A stretch of DNA of 52,471 nt, from NCBI GenBank assembly GCA_045124015.1, contig JBGVLA010000108.1:1-52471 (forward strand), in the 5' to 3' direction. Below, one piece after another: positions 7,911-16,179 of this stretch; the stretch's first letter is position 1; each line of letters opens with the position of its first letter. The DNA comes from QALR01 sp045124015 (GTDB lineage: Bacteria > Bacillota > Clostridia > Oscillospirales > CAG-272). Below the pieces are notes generated by a model that worked only from the letters and a program-made list of their open reading frames with translations, searched no databases and was not told the DNA's origin. The position numbers were made by a program, and so were the translations under genes.

Positions 7911-9404
7911 ATGAAAAAATATATCCTAGCCCTGGACGAGGGCACGACCAGCACCCGTTCCATTCTCTTTGATCAAAACGGAAAGATCGTTTCCAAGGCG
8001 CAAAAGGAATTCACACAGTTTTATCCCACGGCAGGCTACGTCGAGCATGATGCGCTTGAAATCTACGCTTCTCAATACGCGACCATGACGGAAGCCGTCA
8101 TCACAGCAGGCATCGCGCCCGAGGAAATCGCCGCCGTCGGCATCACCAATCAACGCGAGACCACCGTCGTTTGGAACAAACGAACGGGCAGACCCATTTA
8201 TAACGCCATCGTTTGGCAATGTCGCCGTACAGCCGATTTTTGTGAAAAGCTTCGCGCAGGCGGCCATGCCGAAACGATACGAAATATATCGGGGCTTCCC
8301 ATCGATGCGTATTTTTCCGGCACCAAGATCCGCTGGATCCTTGACCACGTGTCAGGTGCGCGAGAGATGGCAGAAAAGGACGAGCTCCTCTTCGGCACGA
8401 TCGACACATGGCTCATCTGGAAGCTGACGGGCGGAAAGGTTCACGCAACGGATATCACAAACGCTTCCAGAACCATGCTTTTCAATATCCATACGCTTGA
8501 TTGGGACGACACCTTACTTTCTCTTTTGGATATTCCGCGCTCGATGCTCCCCGAGGTAAAGATGAGCGGCGATGATTTCGGTACGCTTTCCCTTCTCGGT
8601 GCCGAAATTCCGATCCGAGGTGTCGCAGGCGACCAACAAGCCGCCCTTTTTGGACAAGCCGCCTTTGAGGTCGGCGATGCCAAGAATACGTATGGAACAG
8701 GTTGTTTTCTCCTCATGAACACAGGAGAAGCGCCTTGTGAGGATAACGGCGGACTCATCACCACCCTTGCCGCCACAGAGAAAGGACACGCCGTGCAATA
8801 CGCGCTGGAAGGCAGTGTATTCGTCGGCGGTGCGGTCATCGGATGGCTCCGCGATGAGCTCGGTTTTCTCAGAGATTCCGCTGATTCTGAATATTTTGCA
8901 AAAAAAGTACCCGATAATGGCGGTGTATACGTCGTTCCCGCGTTCGCAGGACTCGGCGCACCGTATTGGGATATGTACGCCAGAGGTACGATCGTCGGAC
9001 TCACACGCGGAAGCGGAAGAAACCATATCATCCGTGCGGCGTTGGAATCCATCGCATATCAGACAGAGGATATCCTTTCCGCGATGCAAAACGCCACAAA
9101 AACACCGATGAAAACGCTCAAGGTGGACGGCGGTGCATCCAAAAACCGTTTTTTGATGCAATTTCAAGCCGATATTTCCCGCGTTGAAGTGCTCCGATCC
9201 GACGAAACGGAAGCAACAGCGCTCGGAGCGGCGTATCTTGCAGGCCTTTCCGTCGGACTTTGGAAGGATCGCACGGAGCTATGCGGTCTGCATCAGACAG
9301 ATGAATGTTTTTCGCCCATGATGGACGAAGATACCAAAAATAAATATCTCGAGGGCTGGCATCGAGCAGCCGCGAGAGCAATGAATTGGGAGGTGCCCGT
9401 ATGA
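7911..9404 (+). CDS. glpK: Glycerol kinase
   Basis: Phosphorylates glycerol to sn-glycerol-3-phosphate with ATP, feeding glycolysis or phospholipid synthesis. The 497-residue FGGY-family protein has the N-terminal phosphate loop LDEGTTSTRS, the NQRETTVVW segment, ITNASRTMLFNI, and the C-terminal ATP-binding KVDGGASKNRFLMQFQADI. The ATG preceded by GGAGGAGC gives the usual GlpK length; an in-frame start 60 bases upstream does not. Its stop codon overlaps the start of the lipase-like gene (ATGA), indicating one operon. No glycerol facilitator gene is present here. Confidence 0.97.
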   Translation: MKKYILALDEGTTSTRSILFDQNGKIVSKAQKEFTQFYPTAGYVEHDALEIYASQYATMTEAVITAGIAPEEIAAVGITNQRETTVVWNKRTGRPIYNAIVWQCRRTADFCEKLRAGGHAETIRNISGLPIDAYFSGTKIRWILDHVSGAREMAEKDELLFGTIDTWLIWKLTGGKVHATDITNASRTMLFNIHTLDWDDTLLSLLDIPRSMLPEVKMSGDDFGTLSLLGAEIPIRGVAGDQQAALFGQAAFEVGDAKNTYGTGCFLLMNTGEAPCEDNGGLITTLAATEKGHAVQYALEGSVFVGGAVIGWLRDELGFLRDSADSEYFAKKVPDNGGVYVVPAFAGLGAPYWDMYARGTIVGLTRGSGRNHIIRAALESIAYQTEDILSAMQNATKTPMKTLKVDGGASKNRFLMQFQADISRVEVLRSDETEATALGAAYLAGLSVGLWKDRTELCGLHQTDECFSPMMDEDTKNKYLEGWHRAAARAMNWEVPV

Positions 9405-10345
9405 CCCCGATCACATATACCGTCGAATCCATAGAAGTTCCCTCCACAGACGGCATCCATACCTTGCGCGGCGTCGTCTATATCCCTTCCTGTAATATTC
9501 CCAAAGGGGTCTTGCAGATCACACACGGAATGGCAGAGCATATCGACCGTTATGCGGATTTCATGGCAAGCGCCGCTTGCGCCGGCTTTGTTGTTTGCGG
9601 TCATGATCATCTCGGCCATGGCAAAACAGCGGAAAACGAGGATGAGCTTGGCTTTTTCGCAGAAAAGGACGGTTGGCGCATCCTGACGAAGGATATTCAC
9701 GCTTTCGGAGAAGCCGTTTCGGAAAATTACATCGGGATCCCTCACTTTTTGCTCGGGCACAGCATGGGCTCTTTTCTTGCCCGTGCGGCGGTAGCCCTGT
9801 ATCCGGGAGCCTTTGATGCGCTCGTCATCATGGGAACGGGCGGTCCCAACGCCCTCTCCACAACGGGTCTTATGCTGACCGCCGCCATCCGCCGTTCTAA
9901 AGGGGATAAGCATATCTCAAAGCTCACACATACACTCACCTTCGGCTCATACAACAAACGAACAGGAAGCCGCGACCCCTTCGCTTGGCTCACCTGCGAC
10001 GAAGAGCTACGGCAAAAGCATAACCAAGATCCGCTTTGTCTCTTCCCTTTCACCGTTTCTGCCATGAATGACCTGATCGCCGTCCAAAAGGCGGTCAACC
10101 AAAAATCGTGGTTTGCCTCGGTGAAAAAGGACCTGCCCATCCTTATCGTTTCCGGCGAGGAGGATCCCGTCGGCAATTACGGAAAAGGTGTCAAAGCCGT
10201 CTATGACGGTTTGATCGATGCAGGCTGTACCAACGTTTCGCTAAAGCTCTACCCCTATATGCGCCATGAGATCTTAAACGAGGTCGAAAGAGAGACCGTA
10301 TATCTCGATATTGAAAATTTTCTTCTTTCTTTGACAAATGATTAA
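9401..10345 (+). CDS. Alpha/beta hydrolase, monoglyceride lipase/lysophospholipase-like
   Basis: A 314-residue serine hydrolase of the Hydrolase_4 (lysophospholipase/monoacylglycerol lipase) type. The nucleophile elbow is GHSMGS with S121, the oxyanion HG is at residues 42-43, and the C-terminal catalytic His is probably in MRHEIL. There is no signal peptide, so it should act in the cytoplasm. The ATG overlaps the glpK stop by 4 bp and has a good GGGAGG site. Coupling to glpK supports hydrolysis of a glycerol ester (monoglyceride or lysophospholipid-like) to glycerol plus fatty acid. The exact substrate is inferred. Confidence 0.85.
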   Translation: MTPITYTVESIEVPSTDGIHTLRGVVYIPSCNIPKGVLQITHGMAEHIDRYADFMASAACAGFVVCGHDHLGHGKTAENEDELGFFAEKDGWRILTKDIHAFGEAVSENYIGIPHFLLGHSMGSFLARAAVALYPGAFDALVIMGTGGPNALSTTGLMLTAAIRRSKGDKHISKLTHTLTFGSYNKRTGSRDPFAWLTCDEELRQKHNQDPLCLFPFTVSAMNDLIAVQKAVNQKSWFASVKKDLPILIVSGEEDPVGNYGKGVKAVYDGLIDAGCTNVSLKLYPYMRHEILNEVERETVYLDIENFLLSLTND

Positions 10346-10427
10346 AATTTTTCCAAAGTTTTTGTCCCTTTTGCCCCTTCGTGTTCGTTATAGTATTTAA
10401 GAATTGTTTTGAACTTGGAGAATATAT

Positions 10428-11393
10428 ATGAATCAATATAAAATCATCACAGACTTTTGTTCCGATCTTACGCCCGAAATGGCTGAAAAGCTCGACGTAG
10501 AGATCATCCCCATGGAGGTCATCGTAGATGGTGAAGCACCCGTTTCCGGCTTCGATATCGACATTTCCGACTTTTATGCAAAGCTGCGCGCAAAAAAGAC
10601 CGCGCAGACCTCCTCTGCAAATCTCGATGCCTTCCTTACCGTATTTGAAAAATATCTTGCCGCAGGCGAGGATATCATCTATATCGGCATCGCCGCAGGA
10701 CTCAGCTGCACCTTTGCTGCCGCGAAGCTCGCAGCCAAGGAGCTTTCCGAAAAATATCCCGAACGCAAGATCTTCCTTGTCAACTCTCGTAGCGGCTCCA
10801 TCGGCGAAGGCCTCATCGTATATTTTGCCGCTCAGAAAAAAGCTGAGGGCGCGACTGCTCGAGAAAACTACATCTATCTCAAGGATATCGTCAAGCGCTT
10901 CCACTCTGAGTTTACGCTCAACGACCTTTTCTTCTTGAAGCGCGGCGGCAGACTCAGCACGGCGACCGCCGTTCTCGGTTCTGTTTTGGCACTCAAACCG
11001 CTCATCACACTCGGTGAAACTGAAAAGCTTGAAGTTTCCGGCAAAGCAAGAGGACGCAAAAACGCATTGCTCTCTCTCGTGAAATCTCTTGAGACCATGG
11101 TAGACGATCCCACGGACAGCATCATCGCCATCGGTCATAGCGATTGCCTTGAGGATGCGATCAACCTTGAAATGATGATTCGCGCAAAATGGGATGTCAA
11201 AGACATCATTCTCGCTGATATCGGCCCTGCCATGGGCGCACATTGCGGCCCCGACACGGTTGCCATCTTCTTCGTAAAATCCGAGAAAAAGGAAGAACCC
11301 ATCGCAGAAGAGGAAGAAGTCCTTCCCGAAGAAGAACAGATGACGATCGAGATCATCGAAGAACCCACCGAAGAAAACGCCACTGAAAATTAA
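10428..11393 (+). CDS. DegV family fatty-acid-binding protein (FakB-like)
   Basis: DegV/FakB proteins bind one fatty acid and present it to the kinase FakA, which phosphorylates it to acyl-phosphate for phospholipid synthesis. The 321-residue protein has the family features TQTSS-like AQTSSAN, the FFLKRGGRLS helix and IGHSD. It is followed 38 bp later by a FakA-type gene. Unlike typical DegV proteins of about 280 residues it carries a highly acidic C-terminal tail of about 35 residues (EEPIAEEEEVLPEEEQ and onwards). The ATG follows TTGGAGA. The family is clear; ligand chain length is unknown. Confidence 0.9.
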   Translation: MNQYKIITDFCSDLTPEMAEKLDVEIIPMEVIVDGEAPVSGFDIDISDFYAKLRAKKTAQTSSANLDAFLTVFEKYLAAGEDIIYIGIAAGLSCTFAAAKLAAKELSEKYPERKIFLVNSRSGSIGEGLIVYFAAQKKAEGATARENYIYLKDIVKRFHSEFTLNDLFFLKRGGRLSTATAVLGSVLALKPLITLGETEKLEVSGKARGRKNALLSLVKSLETMVDDPTDSIIAIGHSDCLEDAINLEMMIRAKWDVKDIILADIGPAMGAHCGPDTVAIFFVKSEKKEEPIAEEEEVLPEEEQMTIEIIEEPTEENATEN

Positions 11394-11431
11394 GTATATC
11401 CACCGAATTTACGAAAGGATCACTCTTTGTT

Positions 11432-13072
11432 ATGACAGAAATTTCGAATCTTAGCGGAAAAGCTTTTCATGAAGCGCTGATCTCCGCGGCGAATAGCCTT
11501 GAAAACAACAAACAGAAAATCAACGATTTGAACGTTTTCCCCGTTCCGGACGGCGATACCGGTACCAACATGGGTCTCACGATCGGCGCAGTCCGCGACA
11601 TCAAGCCTACCGATGACACCGTTTCCGATTGTGCGGCAAAAGCCGCAAGCGCAGTTCTTCGCTCCGCAAGAGGCAACTCCGGTGCGATCCTCGCACTCTT
11701 CTTCCGTGGTTTTTCCAAAGCGGTCAAGGGCATGGAAACCGCCGATGCAGACGCCGTTGCTGCAGCCTTCACCCTCGGTAAGGAAGAGGCTTACAAAGCC
11801 GTTATGAACCCCGCAGAGGGCACGATCCTCACCGTTATCCGCAGATGTGCGGAGGATGCTGTCGCATTCAAGGATACTTACAAGACCGACCTTGTCGGAT
11901 TTTTCACCGCGATCCTCAATACCGCGGAAAAAACATTGGACCAGACTCCCGAAATGCTTCCCATCCTCAAGGAAGCACACGTTGTTGACGCAGGCGGCGC
12001 AGGCTTCGTTATGATCCTCCGCGGTATGCTTGCAGCTTTGCGCGGCACACCCGTAGCCTCTGCAACCAACGTAGAAACCACCACCACAAACAAAGCGGAA
12101 TTTTCCGATTTCAACACCGAAGATATCAAATTCAGCTATTGCACCGAATTCATCGTGGACAAGAGTGAGCACTATCTCGGCGAAGGTACTGCAAGCGCAT
12201 TGTACGAAAGAATCGTGGACCTCGGTGATAGCATCGTATTCGTCGATGCAGAAGACATCGTAAAGGTTCATATCCACACCAATCATCCCGGAACCGTCCT
12301 TGAGATCGCCGCAAACTACGGCGCGTTCGCAACCGTCAAGATCGAAAACATGAAGATCCAGCATTCTTCCCTTGCTGCGGAAGAACCCACCTCTGTTGAA
12401 AAGATCGCCTCCCCCGAAAAGCAATACGGTTTTGTTTCCGTTTGCATGGGTGATGGCATCCGCGATATGTTCCGCGATTTCAACGTAGACGAGATCGTAT
12501 TTGGCGGTCAGACCATGAACCCCAGTATGCAGGATATCTTGGATGCAGTCAACAAGACACCCGCCGAAATCGTTTTTGTTCTGCCGAACAACAAGAACAT
12601 CGATATGGTTGCAATGCAGGCAGCCGATGCTTCCACAGAAAAGAAAGTTATCGTTATCCATACAAAGAGCGTTCCCGAAGGCATTTCCGCACTTCTGAAC
12701 TTTGACGAAAACGTTTCCCCCGAAGAAAACACCGAGGCTATGTCTGAAGCTATCGCTGTTGTCAAATCCCTTTCTGTTACCCATGCGGTAAGAGATGCCT
12801 CCATCGACGGCGTTGCCGTTCGTTCGGGTCAGGCAATGGGTCTTGTCGGCGGAAAGATCCGTACCGTTGGTAAGGATGCCACCGAAGCGGTTGAAAAGAT
12901 GCTTCCTCTTATGAAGGATGCTTCCTATATCACCATCTTCTATGGCGAAGACGTTTCCGAAGTAGACGCAGAAAAAGTCGAAGCCATGGTTGCCGACACC
13001 GCAACAGATGCAGAAGTTGTTCTTGCGCGCGGCGGTCAGCCTCTCTACGATTACATCATTTCTGTTGAATAA
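11432..13072 (+). CDS. fakA: Fatty acid kinase catalytic protein, DAK2 domain
   Basis: FakA transfers phosphate from ATP to a fatty acid held by a FakB/DegV partner. The 546-residue protein has the usual layout: an N-terminal DhaL (DAK2) ATP-binding domain with NVFPVPDGDTGTNMG, a middle domain, and a C-terminal DegV-like domain ending ARGGQPLYDYIISVE. Length matches Staphylococcus and Streptococcus FakA. AAAGGA lies 12 nt before the ATG, a rather long spacing. It forms a transcription unit with the DegV gene and is followed by a strong terminator. Confidence 0.93.
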   Translation: MTEISNLSGKAFHEALISAANSLENNKQKINDLNVFPVPDGDTGTNMGLTIGAVRDIKPTDDTVSDCAAKAASAVLRSARGNSGAILALFFRGFSKAVKGMETADADAVAAAFTLGKEEAYKAVMNPAEGTILTVIRRCAEDAVAFKDTYKTDLVGFFTAILNTAEKTLDQTPEMLPILKEAHVVDAGGAGFVMILRGMLAALRGTPVASATNVETTTTNKAEFSDFNTEDIKFSYCTEFIVDKSEHYLGEGTASALYERIVDLGDSIVFVDAEDIVKVHIHTNHPGTVLEIAANYGAFATVKIENMKIQHSSLAAEEPTSVEKIASPEKQYGFVSVCMGDGIRDMFRDFNVDEIVFGGQTMNPSMQDILDAVNKTPAEIVFVLPNNKNIDMVAMQAADASTEKKVIVIHTKSVPEGISALLNFDENVSPEENTEAMSEAIAVVKSLSVTHAVRDASIDGVAVRSGQAMGLVGGKIRTVGKDATEAVEKMLPLMKDASYITIFYGEDVSEVDAEKVEAMVADTATDAEVVLARGGQPLYDYIISVE

Positions 13073-13104
13073 CGACTGATTTCTTCATTTTATAGACAAA
13101 AGTA

Positions 13105-13143
13105 ACGCACGGGTTCCCTCCTTTCCCCCGTGCGTACTTTTTT
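13105..13143 (+). terminator. Terminator of the degV-fakA unit
   Basis: A 9-bp perfect stem (ACGCACGGG/CCCGTGCGT) is followed by ACTTTTTTG. The adjacent repeat element begins immediately after it. Confidence 0.8.
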
Positions 13144-13146
13144 GTG

Positions 13147-13254
13147 CGTACTTTTCTTTTCGAAGAAAGAAAAGTAGCCAAAAGAAAGAGCTCGCGCACT
13201 TTTTTGCCGCCAAAAAAGTGCCAAAAAACCGCAAGCGTAACACGCTTGACCGAA
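13147..13254 (+). repeat. Dispersed three-hairpin palindromic repeat, copy 1
   Basis: About 108 bp built of three successive hairpins: CTTTTCTTT/AAAGAAAAG, GCACTTTTTT/AAAAAAGTGC, and CAAGCG/CGCTTG. A second copy in the opposite orientation lies at 17622-17724 with roughly 80% identity, including the shared segments AAAAGTAGCCAAAAGAAA and CGCTTGACCGAA. No coding potential is visible. It is probably an intergenic REP/MITE-like element. Confidence 0.75.
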
Positions 13255-13273
13255 TTTATTTACGACACAAACC

Positions 13274-13305
13274 AAAACAGGAACTTTCGTTCCTGTTTTT
13301 TGTTT
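13274..13305. terminator. Terminator between repeat copy 1 and the anti-sigma gene
   Basis: An 11-bp perfect stem (AAAACAGGAAC/GTTCCTGTTTT, loop TTTC) with a T-rich tail on both strands. On the minus strand it lies directly behind the anti-sigma gene. Confidence 0.75.
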
Positions 13306-13307
13306 TA

Positions 13308-14615
13308 TCAATGCTTCCAAGCATAAGGGTCATGGCCCTCATAGCTCGGCTGATTTACGCCATACAAAGGCTCTTCCCTGTTGGTTTCTTCCACCGCCGT
13401 TTCGGGAACGGTTTCCACAGGTACGTAAGGCTTCGATTCGGTCGTTTTGTGAGGATCATAGGATGGGGTCATAAGACCGTACGGCGGTTGTTCTTCCGCC
13501 GTTTCCAAAACACCTTGATATCCTCCGCTTGTTTCGGGCATATCCAAGTTGCCAGAAAATGCAGACTTTTCAATCACTTCGCGTTTTTCGGTATAAATTT
13601 CCACGCCAGCATATTTATTTTTTTCCACGTCAGCAATGATTTCTTGTGCGGAATCCTTTCCAATATCAAAAATACGAAGCGTACCATCCAGATTGGTTAT
13701 GAGATAACCGTCTGCAAACACCTGCAAACCACCGCTACGTACAAACTGTGAGCCGTGGATAACCTTGATACCAATGCTTTTCGCCATATCGCAAGCATCT
13801 GTAAATTCCTCTTTGGTACAAGCCTTGCCATCAAGTGCCAAGATCATGGCTTTCAAGGGAGCAATGCTATTCATTTCGCTCAAGGATTCGGAGCGGTCCG
13901 CCATGGTATACGTAACCAAGACTTCTCCCATATAGATCTCGGTATCGAGCGAATATGCCGTTTTGAAATCTGCAAATGTATCAAATGTAACGTCAGGATT
14001 TCGGAAAACACGATAATCATACTGCGGATATTTGACCGCGACCGCGCATTTCGTATCTACACCGACAATGGCAAAAAGCTCTGCTTCCTGCGTTCTGCCG
14101 TCCTTACCGCACATCGTCAATGCGCCAAGGCTTTCACCGACGTAATTCGGCGCGACCGCTTTTTTCGTCAGCTCATAAGACGAAAACTCACCCATGATAT
14201 ACGGATATAATACATCGGGTGTATGTTTTCCATCGCTTCCCTCTGCTGTCGTCGTAGCCCCTGTGGTCAAATTGTGTTCAGGATTATATGGAATCTCCTC
14301 GTTATCAGTCGCACCCTCTGCGGTGAGCGTAAACACACCCTTTTCGGAATCCCAAACGCAATCCGCATATAAATACACGAAATTCTCCGTTTCATTCATC
14401 ATTTCATTTTTCGTTTTATCCGAGATTTCGGGTCGATTCCCATTTCCCCAAAACGGAAACGTACCGATCGCCGCCACAAGCGCAAGACTCGCCGCGATAC
14501 CGCCCACACGCTTCCAAATATTTTTTTGAGGCAAAAAACTTGCATTTTCTGCTTCCTCAATGTATGTTTCATCGATATCATTCATCATTTCCAGTAATTT
14601 CTGATTCTTTTTCAA
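13308..14615 (-). CDS. Putative anti-sigma factor with extracytoplasmic domain
   Basis: This 435-residue protein begins with a short cytoplasmic segment containing DIDETYIEEA, typical of clostridial anti-sigma proteins encoded beside ECF factors. One transmembrane helix (about 37-55) follows, then a large outside domain. The gene overlaps the sigma-factor gene by 38 bp, supporting partnership. The C-terminus is rich in Pro, Tyr, Thr and Glu and contains two similar motifs, PPYGLMTPSYDPH and EPLYGVNQPSYEGHDPY, suggesting duplicated short binding modules. It is predicted to hold the sigma factor at the membrane until an unknown envelope signal arrives. Confidence 0.7.
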   Translation of the reverse strand: MKKNQKLLEMMNDIDETYIEEAENASFLPQKNIWKRVGGIAASLALVAAIGTFPFWGNGNRPEISDKTKNEMMNETENFVYLYADCVWDSEKGVFTLTAEGATDNEEIPYNPEHNLTTGATTTAEGSDGKHTPDVLYPYIMGEFSSYELTKKAVAPNYVGESLGALTMCGKDGRTQEAELFAIVGVDTKCAVAVKYPQYDYRVFRNPDVTFDTFADFKTAYSLDTEIYMGEVLVTYTMADRSESLSEMNSIAPLKAMILALDGKACTKEEFTDACDMAKSIGIKVIHGSQFVRSGGLQVFADGYLITNLDGTLRIFDIGKDSAQEIIADVEKNKYAGVEIYTEKREVIEKSAFSGNLDMPETSGGYQGVLETAEEQPPYGLMTPSYDPHKTTESKPYVPVETVPETAVEETNREEPLYGVNQPSYEGHDPYAWKH

Positions 14616-15174
14616 CGTAGTTCCCTCCTAAACCTTGTTTTCTGAGATAGATCGCCAATTTTTTTCTGGTACGAAAAAGCGAAGAACGCACTGCGCCTTC
14701 CTGCATATGAACTCTTTTTGCAATTTCCGCCATCGATTCACAATGGAAATATCTTCGTACGAAAATGACACGGGAGCGTTCTTTCTCTTTGCTCAAAAAG
14801 GAATTCAAAGCGCTCATAATAGCACCGCCGTCAGCTTCGACATCCATCGTTTCATCCGGCAAAATTTCAGCAAGTTCATCGAGAACCATGTCTACGCTTC
14901 CATTTCGGCAAGATGCTGTATTATAATCAAATCGAGTAAGGGCAATATTTCTTGCAATTTTTCCGATAAAAGCACGAAAAGAGCTCGGTTTCTCAGGTGG
15001 AATTCGATTCCACACGGCAAAATAGGTGTCATTGACACATTCCTTGGCATCTTCATCATTGCCGAGAATGTTTTTCGCAATGGTATGACATAAAGCGCCA
15101 TATTTTTCCGCCGTTTTTCCGATTGCATCTTCCGCGCGTTCAAAATACAATCGGATAATGTCTTTGTCGTCCAT
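14578..15174 (-). CDS. ECF-type RNA polymerase sigma factor
   Basis: A 198-residue sigma-70 family protein with region 2 (CVNDTYFAVWNRIPPEKP, then FRAFIGKIARNIAL) and region 4 (ESMAEIAKRVHMQEGAVRSSLFRTRKKLAIYL), and no regions 1 or 3. The ATG just after AAAGGAC was preferred over a start 13 codons upstream that lacks a ribosome binding site. It is transcribed ahead of and overlaps its presumed anti-sigma factor. The region upstream contains GCAACGATTT and CTACTATA, about 16 bp apart, which could be an autoregulated ECF promoter; this is inference. Confidence 0.88.
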   Translation of the reverse strand: MDDKDIIRLYFERAEDAIGKTAEKYGALCHTIAKNILGNDEDAKECVNDTYFAVWNRIPPEKPSSFRAFIGKIARNIALTRFDYNTASCRNGSVDMVLDELAEILPDETMDVEADGGAIMSALNSFLSKEKERSRVIFVRRYFHCESMAEIAKRVHMQEGAVRSSLFRTRKKLAIYLRKQGLGGNYVEKESEITGNDE

Positions 15175-15282
15175 GATGTAGTCCTTTCTTTCGGATTTCA
15201 AGATATCTTTCACCCTTATAGTAGGTTTTTGAGAGAAATCGTTGCGTTTTTTATCATATTTTTCTCAACTTTTTTCTTACAA

Positions 15283-15323
15283 TAAGAAAAAAGCCGAAGA
15301 ATCCGTAGATTCTTCGGCTAAAA
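15283..15323. terminator. Terminator behind tpiA
   Basis: A 12-bp perfect stem (AGCCGAAGAATC/GATTCTTCGGCT, loop CGTA). The minus-strand side is followed by TTTTTTCTTATT, ending the pgk-tpiA transcript; A-richness on the other side allows some bidirectional use. Confidence 0.88.
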
Positions 15324-15338
15324 AACACAACTCTAAAA

Positions 15339-16106
15339 TTACTGTGCAGCTTTTACGATAACGGTGAAGTCATCGGATTTGAGAGAAGCACCGCCGATAA
15401 GACCGCCGTCGATGTTTTCCATGGAAAGGAGTTCAGCAGCGTTCTTAGCGTTCATAGAACCACCGTACTGAATGGTGATCGCTTCAGCAGCATCAGCGCC
15501 GTAAAGATCAGCGATAACGCCACGGATCTGAGCGCAAACTTCTTCAGCCTGAGCGGAAGTAGCAGTTTTACCTGTACCGATAGCCCAAACGGGTTCGTAA
15601 GCGATGATAACGTTCTTGAGTTCTTCAGCAGAAACGCCGAGAAGAGCAACCTTGGTCTGTCTTGCAACAGTTTCATAAGTGATGCCCTGTTCACGTTCGG
15701 TGAGGGTTTCACCAACGCAAAGGATTACGTTAAGACCGTTAGCAAGACCTGCTTTGGTTCTGCCGTTAACGGTAACGTCAGTTTCACCGAAGTACTGACG
15801 GCGTTCGCTATGACCAACGATAACGTATTTAACGCCACATTCCTTGAGCATTTCGCCGGAGATTTCGCCGGTGTAAGCGCCCTTAGCTTCCATATGGATA
15901 TTTTCAGCGCCGATTTCGATGTTTGTACCCTTTGTAGCTTCAACAGCAGCAGCGATGTCTACGAAAGGAACGCAAAGAACAACCTTGCAACCGTCAAGAC
16001 CTGCAACCTTAGGAGCGAGCTCGTTCATGAAAGCAGTGGTCTGAGAGGGGGTCATATTCATTTTCCAGTTACCCGCGATAACAGCGGATCTTTTAGCCTT
16101 GTTCAT
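15339..16106 (-). CDS. tpiA: Triose-phosphate isomerase
   Basis: Interconverts dihydroxyacetone phosphate and glyceraldehyde-3-phosphate in glycolysis. The 255-residue TIM barrel has all catalytic residues: K15 in GNWKMN, H99 in VGHSERR and E171 in AYEPVWAIGTG. The C-terminal phosphate-binding segment is YGGSMNAKNA and GLIGGASL. It lies 73 bp behind pgk on the same strand with a hairpin in the gap, so the two are probably cotranscribed. Codon use is strongly biased, as expected for an abundant enzyme. Confidence 0.98.
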   Translation of the reverse strand: MNKAKRSAVIAGNWKMNMTPSQTTAFMNELAPKVAGLDGCKVVLCVPFVDIAAAVEATKGTNIEIGAENIHMEAKGAYTGEISGEMLKECGVKYVIVGHSERRQYFGETDVTVNGRTKAGLANGLNVILCVGETLTEREQGITYETVARQTKVALLGVSAEELKNVIIAYEPVWAIGTGKTATSAQAEEVCAQIRGVIADLYGADAAEAITIQYGGSMNAKNAAELLSMENIDGGLIGGASLKSDDFTVIVKAAQ

Positions 16107-16141
16107 TGTACTGATACCTCGTTTTCTATTATTTTAAGTAA

Positions 16142-16163
16142 GGGCGACCCTATGTGGTCGCCC
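16142..16163 (-). other. Intercistronic hairpin between pgk and tpiA
   Basis: An 8-bp perfect stem (GGGCGACC/GGTCGCCC) without a following T-tract. It is more likely an mRNA processing or stability element, or a partial terminator, than a full terminator. Confidence 0.55.
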
Positions 16164-16179
16164 GTATAGAGTCTATCGC

